Positions 1-8,969 of a stretch of 40,666 nt of DNA are shown here, piece after piece. The stretch lies in the NCBI GenBank assembly GCA_017537405.1, contig JAFYKU010000056.1, positions 1 to 40,666 of the forward strand. Direction: 5' to 3'. The notes under the pieces are model-generated. The model was not told where the DNA came from, searched no databases, and saw only the letters and a program-made list of their open reading frames with translations. The number at the start of each line of letters is the position of its first letter. The stretch's first letter is position 1. The stretch comes from Clostridia bacterium. Lineage in GTDB: Bacteria > Bacillota > Clostridia > Christensenellales > UBA1242. The position numbers and the translations under genes were made by a program.

Positions 1-8
1 ATTTGTTT

Positions 9-692
9 ATGAGTGATAATATAATTTATCCTAATACGAAGTCTTCTAACATTTTAAAGTTTGATGGTTTAAATACCAAGGAAGTCAAAAAAATATTTCT
101 ATTTATTGCAGACGAAATTCATGAAGCATTTTGTTGTTATTATATTTCTGGTAGCTTATATGATGAAATAGGTTATAGATATTTTAGAAAGCCTAATTCT
201 AATATAAAGCTTGAAAATAAATGGTATATATATGCAATTGATGCATTTGAAAAAAGACTGGAATTAATACTAGATAAATTATATGATAGCCAAAAAAACA
301 ATTATTCGATTTTTAATATATTAAATCATTTCGCAATTGAAGAAAATTTAAATAAAATTTGTAACACACAACAAAAAAAAAGTTTGTTTTTATCTTTACT
401 TGAAACTTATAACAATAAATGCTTGAATTTTAGAAAAAAATTAATGGATAGAAGAAATAATTTTAATGTACACATAGGTAATCGAATATTTGATGAAAAT
501 TTTAAGGAAAACCTTATATTTGGGACTCAAGAGTGTCTAGAATTATTATGCTATGCACATAATGCGTTATGCGAATTGTATCAATTTATGTTTGATGAAA
601 TATTATCTATATCTTCAGAATTTGAAGGGGAATTACATTATCAAATTAAAAAATTTATTTCAAACTTGAATGATAAAGGTAACCTAGAATAG
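9..692 (+). CDS. Unrecognised helical protein with HEPN-like motif
   Basis: The protein has about 227 residues from the ATG at position 9. A TTG lies two codons earlier, and the true start could be further upstream because the window begins here. I do not recognise the family with certainty. It is rich in Asn, Lys, Ile and aromatic residues, looks almost entirely helical, and has no signal peptide or membrane segment. Around residues 148-156 it carries RRNNFNVH, an R-x5-H arrangement with a polar residue after the Arg. This is the catalytic signature of HEPN RNases and resembles AbiU2-type proteins. The gene is strongly AT-rich, like the accessory locus next to it, and points towards that locus, with a hairpin terminator overlapping its stop. 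A HEPN-type RNase or non-catalytic HEPN-fold protein is an inference only. No partner antitoxin gene is visible in the window. Confidence 0.6.
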   Translation: MSDNIIYPNTKSSNILKFDGLNTKEVKKIFLFIADEIHEAFCCYYISGSLYDEIGYRYFRKPNSNIKLENKWYIYAIDAFEKRLELILDKLYDSQKNNYSIFNILNHFAIEENLNKICNTQQKKSLFLSLLETYNNKCLNFRKKLMDRRNNFNVHIGNRIFDENFKENLIFGTQECLELLCYAHNALCELYQFMFDEILSISSEFEGELHYQIKKFISNLNDKGNLE

Positions 693-708
693 GTTACCCT
701 ATGTTTTT
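679..708 (+). terminator. Hairpin terminator of the first gene
   Basis: A perfect 9-bp stem (GGTAACCTA / TAGGTTACC) with a two-base loop spans the stop codon of the preceding gene. It is followed after CTATG by a short run of T. This is consistent with an intrinsic terminator for the plus-strand gene. Confidence 0.6.
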
Positions 709-792
709 GCGTTTGTGCATACTATAATTTTGTTTTCGCCTATGTGAAGGGTTGGTGCACCAAACACGAGGTAAAATGCAAAACACTTATCT

Positions 793-823
793 AAAAAAAG
801 ACACCATTTCAGTGCCTTTTTTG
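793..823 (-). terminator. Terminator at the end of the DUF6273/MoxR locus
   Basis: Read on the minus strand, a short GC-containing hairpin (GGCACT / GGTGTC with one wobble pair) is flanked by A-rich and T-rich tracts just after the last paralogue of the locus. It fits an intrinsic terminator and marks the left boundary of the accessory locus. Confidence 0.55.
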
Positions 824-824
824 A

Positions 825-1766
825 TTATTTTATTTTTCCTGCTTCCTGGATTAATAATTTCATTGCTGGAACCAATTCATTTAATACTTTTGGATTAGCC
901 CTAAGGCTTCTGATAAAATCTTCTTTTAAGTACGCAGAGTTAGTGTCAATGATTAAAGTTGTTTTCTTTTTTGTTTCTTTCTTCTCAATAGTGCGCAATA
1001 AAATTTCTTCCTCTTTAAATGCATGGTCTAAAAAGCTAAATTTTTTATTTTTTTTGCCATTCAATTTTTCACTTATCACACTGTTACCATATAAGTGATT
1101 TTGGTCTAGGTCATTTCTGTTTTCAATAAAAGATGAACAACCAACTGTATTTAAAGTTATTAAATCAATAGTCGTTGCTGTACCATTTCCTTCTAGGTTA
1201 ATTGATTTCGGCAAATCGTCCCAATTTAAAACTCGCCAAGAAATTTGTTTGTTTGTTTTTTTACCTGTATAAATATCAAACTCTTTACCAATTTTCATAC
1301 AATGACATTTTTTATGTTCATCTTCATATTCATATGGTAAATAATTATCATATTTTTCAACCAACGCTAAATAAGCCGCAAGGTCAACACGCATACACAA
1401 ACGCAACATGCGTATGGTATTCTTAAAATAATCATGAACACTTTCAATATCTGTTTTTTTCAGCGCAATCTTTTCAAAACAATAAACACCATCACGCATT
1501 ACGCGAATGGGAAGTTGATCGCCATCAACACCAACACAACCTTCCGCTTTTGAGCCCGAATAAATTTTCGTCAAAGCATCATTGCGCAACCAATAAGTGT
1601 TTAATGTTGGAATTTTATTATCGTATTCTTGTTTAACAATAAAATCTTTTGATGCAAAATTAAACTTTTCCTCAAGCTCTTCGTAGCTAGGCAAATATAT
1701 CCGATTTGTAACCTCACTATCACCAGAACCAACTTTTGTCGGTACAATAAAATCTCTTAATTCCAT
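825..1766 (-). CDS. DUF6273-like protein, paralogue 1 (no ATPase)
   Basis: This 313-residue protein has no signal peptide. Its N-terminal MELRDFIVPTKV is shared with the other paralogues in the locus. It then shows NRIYLPS..EL, YWLR and LRLCMRVDL, which match the 'D-x-FLLS', 'WWLRS' and 'GVRPALxID' elements I associate with DUF6273. The second half has WRVLNWDDLPKSIN and GNGTA, but the LWQNSxLRGxLNG motif of its relatives is degraded here to LYGNSVISEKLNG. This makes it the most diverged copy. The last 60 residues (after ETKKKTTLIIDTN) replace the AAA+ region found in two paralogues. Its own promoter precedes it and an AAAGGA ribosome site lies about 6 bases before the ATG. Function is unknown. 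A ligand- or substrate-recognition module working with the neighbouring ATPases is an inference. Confidence 0.75.
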   Translation of the reverse strand: MELRDFIVPTKVGSGDSEVTNRIYLPSYEELEEKFNFASKDFIVKQEYDNKIPTLNTYWLRNDALTKIYSGSKAEGCVGVDGDQLPIRVMRDGVYCFEKIALKKTDIESVHDYFKNTIRMLRLCMRVDLAAYLALVEKYDNYLPYEYEDEHKKCHCMKIGKEFDIYTGKKTNKQISWRVLNWDDLPKSINLEGNGTATTIDLITLNTVGCSSFIENRNDLDQNHLYGNSVISEKLNGKKNKKFSFLDHAFKEEEILLRTIEKKETKKKTTLIIDTNSAYLKEDFIRSLRANPKVLNELVPAMKLLIQEAGKIK

Positions 1767-1792
1767 ATGTTATCCTTTTAATTATTTTTCTC

Positions 1793-1822
1793 ATTTTAAC
1801 ATAATCACAAATCATTTTTCAA
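1793..1822 (-). promoter_or_regulatory. Promoter of DUF6273 paralogue 1
   Basis: On the minus strand a -35 TTGAAA inside GACTCTTGAAA is followed by an 18-bp spacer and a -10 TAAAAT. About 26 bases then lead to the ATG, containing AAAGGA. The CTTGAA core is shared with the promoters of four other paralogues. Confidence 0.6.
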
Positions 1823-1919
1823 GAGTCACAGCTTACTTTTTTTATTAATTTTTTAATTCTATCGTTTAAATGCAAATTTCCTTACCACTAAATCCAGTTT
1901 TGTGTATATTGGTTAAAAA

Positions 1920-3083
1920 TTAAAGTTGGTTTTCTTGGTTGGCATTAGTGATTTGTTCCGTATTTTGATAATTCTTAAAAACACTCGGATTCGCTTCAAT
2001 CGTCGGTATGAACTTTTTCTTTCCATAGAAACGAATAGCGCGGATATGTTCAATGAGACTATCCATAGCTTCGTTTATAAAATTTTGTTGTATAAAATTA
2101 CCACCACGCGGTGCACCGTAAACCTGTAAACCATTATGCTGAATATAATTAACATTATAGCCGTTTAAATAACCGCGTAATGTACTGTTTTGCCATAAAT
2201 GGTTGTGTTTATCTTCTGTGTTCGGATAAAAAGGAATTCCCGCTATAATCGCTGATTTCGTGCGTAATTTAATTGTATCTGCTTGGTTTGTACCTTTGGG
2301 GTTTAATGCCGTGGGCAAATCGTTCCAATTTTCAATTTCCCAAACAATCGGTTCAACCTTTACCCAATAACCATTGTTACCTCTGAAACCTTTATCAACA
2401 CGCACATACTTTTCGCCATCAATTTCATATTCGTCATATTGCGATAGACGCTGACGCTTATTATTATAGCGGCCAGTATAAGTTTTGCCGGTTGATTTTA
2501 AAATCCCATCTTCCCATTTTTTTTCTAACTCATAATTTATTTCATCACCTACATACGAAGTAGGGTATGTCCCCAAATTCATCTGACCTATACCCAAAGC
2601 AAAACAATTATTATGTTTGTTTTGTTTCGTTTGGTATTTTAAAACAGCCAAACATGCGTCAATTTCTAATTGCACACACGGACGAATTGCGTGTGGCAAA
2701 ATATTTTCTTTCATATTAACTGAATCAATCCGCCCAGACTCATCAATCACACTTACGCGGCGTAAATCATTGTCAAAAACATCTTGCTCCGCAGTACGCA
2801 GCCATGTACGGCAACCAACTCTTGATTTTGTTTGATTGATAGCCAGTTTTGCGTGTAAATCATTACGGTCTTCAAAATAAACTGCTTTGTTTAAAATCGC
2901 GTAATCTGTTGGAAAAGTTAAATTGGCTTTATCTCCTGATTTGTACTGAAACAAATGCATCGCAGCTTCATATTGCGAATCCAAATAAAAATAGTCATGA
3001 GTATCAAATCGATGATCAAACTCACAACCATAATTATCAGTATTACCTAAAGTCGTAATCGAAATTAAATCACAAAAATCCAT
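1920..3083 (-). CDS. DUF6273-like protein, paralogue 2 (no ATPase)
   Basis: This 387-residue cytoplasmic-looking protein holds both halves of the DUF6273-like module. The N-terminal half has FDTHDYFYLDS, FPTDYAILN, CRTWLRTAEQD and a region equivalent to GVRPxL (HAIRPCVQLEI). The C-terminal half has MNLGTYPTSYVGD, GKTYTGRYN, YEIDGEKYVRVDKG, YWVKVEPIVWEIENW, GIPFYPN, LWQNSTLRGYLNG and GGNFIQQNFINEAM. It ends with a low-complexity Asn/Gln-rich tail instead of an ATPase. The order of the two halves is swapped relative to typical DUF6273 proteins as I remember them. The -10 TAAATT ends six bases before the ATG and no Shine-Dalgarno sequence is visible, so the mRNA may be leaderless. Function is unknown; the intact motifs suggest a folded domain rather than a decaying copy. 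Confidence 0.8.
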   Translation of the reverse strand: MDFCDLISITTLGNTDNYGCEFDHRFDTHDYFYLDSQYEAAMHLFQYKSGDKANLTFPTDYAILNKAVYFEDRNDLHAKLAINQTKSRVGCRTWLRTAEQDVFDNDLRRVSVIDESGRIDSVNMKENILPHAIRPCVQLEIDACLAVLKYQTKQNKHNNCFALGIGQMNLGTYPTSYVGDEINYELEKKWEDGILKSTGKTYTGRYNNKRQRLSQYDEYEIDGEKYVRVDKGFRGNNGYWVKVEPIVWEIENWNDLPTALNPKGTNQADTIKLRTKSAIIAGIPFYPNTEDKHNHLWQNSTLRGYLNGYNVNYIQHNGLQVYGAPRGGNFIQQNFINEAMDSLIEHIRAIRFYGKKKFIPTIEANPSVFKNYQNTEQITNANQENQL

Positions 3084-3089
3084 TAAGAT

Positions 3090-3118
3090 AATTTATCAAA
3101 TTTTGCAATCAATTTCAA
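3090..3118 (-). promoter_or_regulatory. Leaderless-type promoter of DUF6273 paralogue 2
   Basis: Minus-strand -35 TTGAAA (in ACTTGAAA), 17-bp spacer, -10 TAAATT, then six bases to the ATG. The predicted RNA start falls on or beside the start codon. Confidence 0.6.
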
Positions 3119-3134
3119 GTAGCGCCTTTTTTTA

Positions 3135-5252
3135 TCAGTTTTTTTCAAGACTTGGTTTTTCCGCTCTAACTTCTTGTTGTTTTAATTGCTTTAAAAAGAT
3201 TGCTTTTTCCGGGGTGTTTGCCCATGCTTCATCGAAAACCGCTAAAATTTCATGGTTGAATTCTTTATTAATAAATTGACGCACAGTAGCCACTTCATCC
3301 ATTTTCGCATAACGCCACATCATAGCCATCGCATATTGCATATCTAAATTATGGGGAATTTCGTGACGAGCATAATTACCACTGACGATGTCTTGTACCG
3401 TGAGGGCAGGTGTCTTTGCAAATGTCATAAATGTATCCGCTAACATCGGCCCAATTTTATTACGGATTAATTCTAAATAAATTGTATTACCGTTATCATA
3501 AATCATATCACTGATTTGTTGCCAACCACGCGGATCAATCTTATATTTAGGCGGATTATCCTGGTCATACTGTGGACAAAAACATTCCATACCAACCGAA
3601 GCCACAAAGGCCGCTACCAACGGGTGAATATTGAGACGACCTTGTTGCGCTTTATGGGGATCTTCATTAGGCTCGCTTGCCCATTCTAACCACTCCGGAA
3701 TGTTAGGCTTAATGTAAACATGACCGAAGAAACGACGCTCTAACGGTTCTGCCATTTGATAAGCGGCTAAACTTTCTTCTAAACTGTTACCCGCCGCCAC
3801 GACCGATACATTGGCTGGCAACTTACCAATATTTGGACCAATTGAGTGTTCCAAAATAATATGAAATACTGCAGATTGTTCTTGCTCGCGCACATTCGTA
3901 ATCTCATCAATAAACAACACATGTTGCTTGTTTGGCTCTTGCGCGCACTTTTCACACAAATCGTTATACCATGCTGGTGCCTGCCATTGAGCAGAGTTCA
4001 CATTCTTTTCATCAAGAAAAATATTCTTACCAATAATTTCTTCCGGCAACATTCCATTGCGTAAAGTAATAGAAACAAAGTCGGGATCAATTTTTTTCAC
4101 ACGATGTGATTTACCAATCCCACTGGGACCATGTAACATCACCGTGTGTCCGTTTTGGATATATTTTTGTAATTGCTCATTAATCGACAAAGGTTTTTCT
4201 TGGATTTTAATTCCCCAACCCAACCGAGCTTTTTGATAAATATCAATTGTTTTTAACAACTCAATTTCGCGTGTAAATGCTTGTTGGATAAAATTATAAT
4301 GCGTAAAATCGCCACCACACGGAGCAGTGTAATCAGTATTTCCATTTTCTTTAATGTTATTAACATTAATACCGTTCAAAAATCCACGCAGCGAACTATT
4401 TTGCCACAAGTTATTATTATCATCAGTAAGATTTGGATAAAAAGGAATTCCCGCCATTAATACATATTTTGACGCTAAATCTAAACATACTGCGGTACCG
4501 CTACCTTGCGGATTAATCGAAGTTGGTAAATCTTTCCAATTTTCAATTTCCCAAACCAAAGGCACAACTTCTACCCAATAACCATCATTGCGTGGTCCTT
4601 TATTCACCCGCACATAGCGTTTACCATTAACTTCGTATTCAAAATAATAATTTGGTTTGTCATTTTTTTTATCAAAACAACCAGTGTAAGTTTTCCCCGT
4701 CGGAACAATCACGCGATGTTCCAAAGCTTCTTCTAGTTGTTTGTTAAATTTATCGCCAACATATTTTTGCGGGTACTCACCAAACAGCAAAACACCGTTT
4801 TGACCTTCAACATGCTGAACACTTAAAGTCTGTTGGTCATCTTTTTGATTCTTGTCCAACCAACTTCGCACTTTCAAAAATTCTAACAAATCCATGCGCG
4901 TGCGCGGAGATATACCTTGCGATAAATTTCTTTCACTTGGTGTGACAAAAAATTTTTTACCTGCTTCATTGCGAATACAAACACGACCAATCCCTAAACC
5001 ATCTTGTCCACCTGTTCGCAACCAAACACGGCAAGACGGAAACTTACCCAAAACTTCAGGATTAAAATTTTCATCTTTCGTATTTAATGCTTTATTTAAA
5101 ATTGCAAAATCTGTGGCTTGCGTTAATTGTGGGTCATCATAATCTCCCTCAATAAAAAACATATCACGCGTATTAAAATCTTGGCTTCCCCAATATCCAC
5201 TTAAATCCGTATTTAATAAAACCTTGGGGTTTAACAAATCATTAATTAACAT
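3135..5252 (-). CDS. DUF6273-like domain fused to MoxR-type AAA+ ATPase (copy A)
   Basis: The protein has 705 residues from the ATG at 5252, which sits nine bases after AAAGGA; an in-frame TTG three codons earlier is less likely. Residues 1-340 are the DUF6273-like module (TRDMFFIEG, ATDFAIL, CRVWLRTGGQDG, GISPRTRMDL, LLFGEYPQKYVGD, YWVEVVPLVWEIENW, LWQNSSLRGFLNG). Residues from about 360 form a MoxR/dynein-type AAA+ ATPase. It has Walker A GPSGIGKS near 375-382, Walker B VLFIDE near 445-450, sensor-1 Asn in VVAAGN near 489, and LERRF with candidate Arg fingers near 506. A lid domain follows. MoxR ATPases typically remodel partners together with VWA-domain proteins, and one is encoded upstream at 10220. 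I infer that the N-terminal module selects a target and the ATPase acts on it. A paralogue lies immediately upstream. Confidence 0.88.
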   Translation of the reverse strand: MLINDLLNPKVLLNTDLSGYWGSQDFNTRDMFFIEGDYDDPQLTQATDFAILNKALNTKDENFNPEVLGKFPSCRVWLRTGGQDGLGIGRVCIRNEAGKKFFVTPSERNLSQGISPRTRMDLLEFLKVRSWLDKNQKDDQQTLSVQHVEGQNGVLLFGEYPQKYVGDKFNKQLEEALEHRVIVPTGKTYTGCFDKKNDKPNYYFEYEVNGKRYVRVNKGPRNDGYWVEVVPLVWEIENWKDLPTSINPQGSGTAVCLDLASKYVLMAGIPFYPNLTDDNNNLWQNSSLRGFLNGINVNNIKENGNTDYTAPCGGDFTHYNFIQQAFTREIELLKTIDIYQKARLGWGIKIQEKPLSINEQLQKYIQNGHTVMLHGPSGIGKSHRVKKIDPDFVSITLRNGMLPEEIIGKNIFLDEKNVNSAQWQAPAWYNDLCEKCAQEPNKQHVLFIDEITNVREQEQSAVFHIILEHSIGPNIGKLPANVSVVAAGNSLEESLAAYQMAEPLERRFFGHVYIKPNIPEWLEWASEPNEDPHKAQQGRLNIHPLVAAFVASVGMECFCPQYDQDNPPKYKIDPRGWQQISDMIYDNGNTIYLELIRNKIGPMLADTFMTFAKTPALTVQDIVSGNYARHEIPHNLDMQYAMAMMWRYAKMDEVATVRQFINKEFNHEILAVFDEAWANTPEKAIFLKQLKQQEVRAEKPSLEKN

Positions 5253-5273
5253 ACCATCCAATCCTTTCTTTAT

Positions 5274-5302
5274 AGATTAACATTTCAATCACTCAAATTC
5301 AA
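5274..5302 (-). promoter_or_regulatory. Promoter of MoxR fusion A
   Basis: Minus-strand -35 TTGAAT within GACTCTTGAAT, 17-bp spacer, -10 TAATCT. The short leader contains AAAGGA before the ATG at 5252. It shares the CTTGAA core with the other paralogues. Confidence 0.55.
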
Positions 5303-5316
5303 GAGTCAAACCAAGT

Positions 5317-7308
5317 TTATTTTTCTAATTCAGATTTTATGTTTTTTACTACCAAAGCTCGCGCTCCATCATAAACGGATAAAATTTCCTCACCAAATTC
5401 CCGGCTAATAAATTCACGAATCACTGGAACTTGTTCTGGTTTCGCATAACGCCACGCCATGGCTAAAATATATTGCTGGTCAAACTTGCGTGGTATTTCA
5501 ATTTGTGAATAATTTTTGTTCACAATATCTTCTGCCGTCAGTGGTGGGTTCTTCGCAAACGCCACCAAAGCATTTGTCAATAACGGTCCGATTTTATTCG
5601 CGATGATTTCTTTGTAAATCATGCCACCGTTATCATAAATTAAATCACTCACTTGTTCCCAAGCGCGTGGGTCAATTTTATAATTATATTTCTTGGTATC
5701 ATCTGGGTCTGGCTGCGGACAGAAGACTGCATCTCTCATGGAAGCCACGAAAGCCGTCACTAATGGATGCACATTTAAATGTCCTTTATCTTCGTTCATA
5801 CGATTGGCCCAATCTAACCAATCCATGATGTTGGGTTCAAAATAAATGTGACCATAAAATCTTCGCTCTAACGGTTCCGCTATTTGATAAGCTGCCGTAC
5901 TTTTTTCCATACTATTACCCGCCGCCACAATGGAAACATTGTCTGGTAATTTGCCGCAGTTTGGCGTCACCGAACGATCTAATACAATATGAAACACCGC
6001 AGATTGTTCTTGTTCACGCACATTAGTTAATTCATCAATAAATAAAATATGGCGCTTGTGCGGTTCTTTGGCACATTTTTCACATAAATCTGTATACCAC
6101 GCTGGTGCTTGCCATTGTGCCGATTTTACATCTTTTTCATTAATAAAAATATTTTTGCCAATAATCTCTTCCGGCAACATTCCATTGCGCAAAGTTAATG
6201 AAACATAGTTTGGGTCAATTTCTTGCACGCGCCGCGATTTACCAATTCCACTGGGACCATGTAACATCACAGGATGTCCATGTTCAATATATTTGCGTAA
6301 CTGCTCGGTTTCATTTAAAGATTGTTGACTTAAATTCACACCCCAACCTTTGCGATTAATTTTATTTTGACATTCAATGGTTTGCAATAATTCTTTTTCT
6401 TTTGTAAAGGCTTCATCGATAAAATTGTGTTCAGTAAAATTACCAGCGTTCAACATCGACAAATCATAACCATTTAAATAACCACGCAGGGTACTATTTT
6501 GCCATAGCGTCTTATTATTTTTAAATTTAAACTTTGCCGGATCAAAATTACTCGTACGATAAAATGGAATACCAAAATTAATAACATTGCGCGTGATTAG
6601 CTTAATTGTTTGCGCTTTGCCATTTCCTTGTGCATTAATTTCGCGCGGCAGCTCGTGCCAATTCGTGACAATCCAAGCCAACGGTTTATTAGCTAAATAA
6701 TAGATTCGATTATTTGTGGCAACCTTGACATATTTTTGGCCATCTAATTCACGCTCAGAACACAAAACAGGTTGCCCAATAATTTTATCAAAAGCTAACA
6801 GATATTTACGATTTGTCTTCACTAAACGGTCTTTTTCATTTTCAAAATTCCTATCGCCGTTCACCACAACTTGCGGATATTCACCAAAATCCAATAATAT
6901 GTAATCATGTTCTTTATCTTCAGGGTCTCGATAAAAAGCGTATCTTTCATCATCATGACGCTTTTTCATAGCTTCTTGTAAATCTAAATAAGCATTAATG
7001 TCTAAATTCATGCACGGACGCAAACCAATATTTATATCATCATAAAAAGCTGAACGCAGTCCATAATTTACATCATAATAATTAATTTTATCCGTTTCAA
7101 ACGCCGCACGGTCCCGCGTCCAAAAAGAACCATTTTTCTCAAAACCTTGCGGATTATTTTTAAACCCAATTTCAGCTAAACCAACCGTTTTAATATCAAA
7201 TAAAATACTCTGCGCAATTTCATTTGTGGACGGTAAAAAAATGCGATCACTGATTTTTGCATCTTCTAAATTTGTCGAGACAATAATATCTTCTAAACGC
7301 ATACTCAT
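5317..7308 (-). CDS. DUF6273-like domain fused to MoxR-type AAA+ ATPase (copy B)
   Basis: This 663-residue paralogue of the downstream fusion has the same order. The DUF6273-like part spans about 1-310: DRIFLPSTNE, FWTRDRAAF, IGLRPCMNLDINAYL, LLDFGEYPQ, LAWIVTNWHELP, GIPFYR, LWQNSTLRGYLNG. The AAA+ part has Walker A GPSGIGKS at 351-358, Walker B ILFIDE at 421-426, sensor-1 Asn near 465 and LERRF near 480-484, followed by a lid. The ATPase halves of copies A and B are far more alike than their N-terminal modules; both keep TNVREQEQSAVFHI after Walker B. This suggests that the targeting domain diversified while the motor was held constant. No Shine-Dalgarno sequence precedes the ATG. An in-frame ATG two codons later is an alternative start. 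Confidence 0.88.
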   Translation of the reverse strand: MSMRLEDIIVSTNLEDAKISDRIFLPSTNEIAQSILFDIKTVGLAEIGFKNNPQGFEKNGSFWTRDRAAFETDKINYYDVNYGLRSAFYDDINIGLRPCMNLDINAYLDLQEAMKKRHDDERYAFYRDPEDKEHDYILLDFGEYPQVVVNGDRNFENEKDRLVKTNRKYLLAFDKIIGQPVLCSERELDGQKYVKVATNNRIYYLANKPLAWIVTNWHELPREINAQGNGKAQTIKLITRNVINFGIPFYRTSNFDPAKFKFKNNKTLWQNSTLRGYLNGYDLSMLNAGNFTEHNFIDEAFTKEKELLQTIECQNKINRKGWGVNLSQQSLNETEQLRKYIEHGHPVMLHGPSGIGKSRRVQEIDPNYVSLTLRNGMLPEEIIGKNIFINEKDVKSAQWQAPAWYTDLCEKCAKEPHKRHILFIDELTNVREQEQSAVFHIVLDRSVTPNCGKLPDNVSIVAAGNSMEKSTAAYQIAEPLERRFYGHIYFEPNIMDWLDWANRMNEDKGHLNVHPLVTAFVASMRDAVFCPQPDPDDTKKYNYKIDPRAWEQVSDLIYDNGGMIYKEIIANKIGPLLTNALVAFAKNPPLTAEDIVNKNYSQIEIPRKFDQQYILAMAWRYAKPEQVPVIREFISREFGEEILSVYDGARALVVKNIKSELEK

Positions 7309-7319
7309 TTTTCATAAAC

Positions 7320-7349
7320 AGCATACCACTGATAACCCAACATTTTCAA
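7320..7349 (-). promoter_or_regulatory. Promoter of MoxR fusion B
   Basis: Minus-strand -35 TTGAAA in ACTCTTGAAA, 18-bp spacer, -10 TATGCT, then 11 bases to the ATG with no ribosome-binding motif. It carries the shared CTTGAA core. Confidence 0.55.
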
Positions 7350-7360
7350 GAGTTATCAAA

Positions 7361-7771
7361 TTATTCCGCTTGATAAAGCAAACAAAAATCTTTAATTACT
7401 GGGGATACATTATCAATCTGTTTCGCTGTTACAATGATTTGCGTTTCTTGCGGGAAAGCGAAACCATTTAAACCTTTATATTTTAAGATGCCACAAAACT
7501 TTGCTTGTTCACTGAATGGCAAAGCATCAATCCCATCGATACAAAGTAAAATTTTCTTTTTGGCGTGTGCTTTCATCATCAAAGTTAATAACCACTTCGG
7601 ATGTTGATAACCTTTATCTTGCGGAATAATACCCAATTCCGCTGACGGAGTAGTGGCAGGAAGCACAACAGCATCCGGAAAATTTTTCGCTGACACGCCG
7701 CCAATCACAAATGGCTGACTAGTTAGTTTAGTTAAAATATCACGGATAACTTTTTGCGATGCTTGTGTCAT
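7361..7771 (-). CDS. Degenerate, P-loop-less AAA+ half protein
   Basis: This 136-residue protein overlaps the upstream DUF6273-like gene by four bases (ATGA), so it is translationally coupled to it. It resembles the core of the two neighbouring MoxR ATPases. ILLCIDGIDALP stands where they have Walker B (ILFIDE), QIIVTAK stands at sensor 1 with the Asn lost, and a C-terminal segment matches the LERRF region without the Arg pair. At the Walker A position there is no GxxGxGK[ST]; only IGGVSAKNF is present. It is therefore unlikely to hydrolyse ATP. It looks like a pseudo-ATPase subunit, or the remnant of a fused DUF6273-AAA+ gene that was split and shortened. The frame is open throughout and the overlap is precise, which argues for a functional gene rather than simple decay. 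Confidence 0.7.
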   Translation of the reverse strand: MTQASQKVIRDILTKLTSQPFVIGGVSAKNFPDAVVLPATTPSAELGIIPQDKGYQHPKWLLTLMMKAHAKKKILLCIDGIDALPFSEQAKFCGILKYKGLNGFAFPQETQIIVTAKQIDNVSPVIKDFCLLYQAE

Positions 7772-8952
7772 AATGATTTTCCTATTTCGGTTGCTTTTGA
7801 ATTCATTTTTAATGCGTTTTGTTTGATTGGGCGTTGTCGCGATTTTTTATTATCTTTTAATAAATTAATTTCTTGAATTAAACCCTTGACGCGTCCCATT
7901 GCTTCATTTAAAAAATTATGGTCTTTAAAATTTCCACCACACAAGGCAATGTGTTCAAGGTTTCTAATATTACGATTTTCAATACTGCGCAAATCATAAC
8001 CATTTAAATAACCACGCAATGAACTGTTTACCCATAAATTTGCATCAGGGTGGTTTTGATTAATATTAAAAGGAATACCACCGATAATTGCTTTTTGCGC
8101 GCGAAGTTTAATTACGGCAGCGGTGCCGTTACCTTCCGGATTAATCTCTTTGGGTAAATCAGACCAATTTTCAATATCCCAAAGAATTGGCTCTACATCA
8201 AACCAATAACCAACACTAGGGTTATCACAACCATATCGCACCATTTTAATAGGCCAGGGAAGATTGTATTCATATTCCACACCTTCACTAAATTTTCCCG
8301 TACTAGCATCATAACTACCAATAAAAGTTTTACCCGTTGGAATTAAATCACCAGCTCTTACTTGTTCTTCTTTTTCCTCATCACAATAATTGTAATTAAT
8401 TTCTTGATAAAAAGTTGTATTACGGCAGGAATGTGATTGGGGAAATTCTCCCAATTTCATTAATGGACCATTCCATTTTGAATCTTTACAAATCTGAAAT
8501 TCTGAACCCCAATAACCAATACGATCTAAACCTTTTCTGATTTGCAAAAAGGTTGGTATATCTAAAGATAAACAAGGACGAACTCCAATATTTTCTCCAT
8601 TTTCGTGTGAAGTTGAATATTTCATTTCACCTTCCGCATCAACAAGCGCAACTTGATTTTCATGATTAGAACGAAGATAATAATTACACGCTGATTTCAT
8701 TCCAGAAACTTTATTTTCCATTAATTTCCAATTCAAATCACCATGTCCTTTGTAAGGTATGGCATGATTAATCAAAGCATACGAGGTTGGGAAACATCGA
8801 TTTAAACTACTTTCTTCTGACGCATGGGCTTCAAACTCAGGGATTGATTCCACAAAAACTCGGTCTTGCGTATCCCAAGCAGAGTTACCAATACAACCAT
8901 ATGGTGTTGTGTTACTTAAATTTGTTTCAATAATTAAATTAGATAATTCCAT
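7768..8952 (-). CDS. DUF6273-like protein, paralogue 5, coupled to pseudo-ATPase
   Basis: The protein has 394 residues from the ATG at 8952. I chose this start because AAGGA lies eight bases upstream and the N-terminus MELSNLIIETNLSNT aligns with its paralogues; a longer frame to 9009 lacks support. Motifs in order are WDTQDRVFVES, FPTSYALINHAI, YYLRSNHE, GVRPCLSLDI, LMKLGEFPQS, PTGKTFIGSYD, YWFDVEPILWDIENW, GIPFN, LWVNSSLRGYLNG and GGNFKDHNFLNEAM. GVRPCLSLDI is the clearest match in the locus to the GVRPAL element of DUF6273. It overlaps the degenerate ATPase gene by four bases. The pair therefore looks like a split counterpart of the fused MoxR proteins encoded downstream. Confidence 0.8.
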   Translation of the reverse strand: MELSNLIIETNLSNTTPYGCIGNSAWDTQDRVFVESIPEFEAHASEESSLNRCFPTSYALINHAIPYKGHGDLNWKLMENKVSGMKSACNYYLRSNHENQVALVDAEGEMKYSTSHENGENIGVRPCLSLDIPTFLQIRKGLDRIGYWGSEFQICKDSKWNGPLMKLGEFPQSHSCRNTTFYQEINYNYCDEEKEEQVRAGDLIPTGKTFIGSYDASTGKFSEGVEYEYNLPWPIKMVRYGCDNPSVGYWFDVEPILWDIENWSDLPKEINPEGNGTAAVIKLRAQKAIIGGIPFNINQNHPDANLWVNSSLRGYLNGYDLRSIENRNIRNLEHIALCGGNFKDHNFLNEAMGRVKGLIQEINLLKDNKKSRQRPIKQNALKMNSKATEIGKSL

Positions 8953-8969
8953 ATCAAATTCCTTAATAT

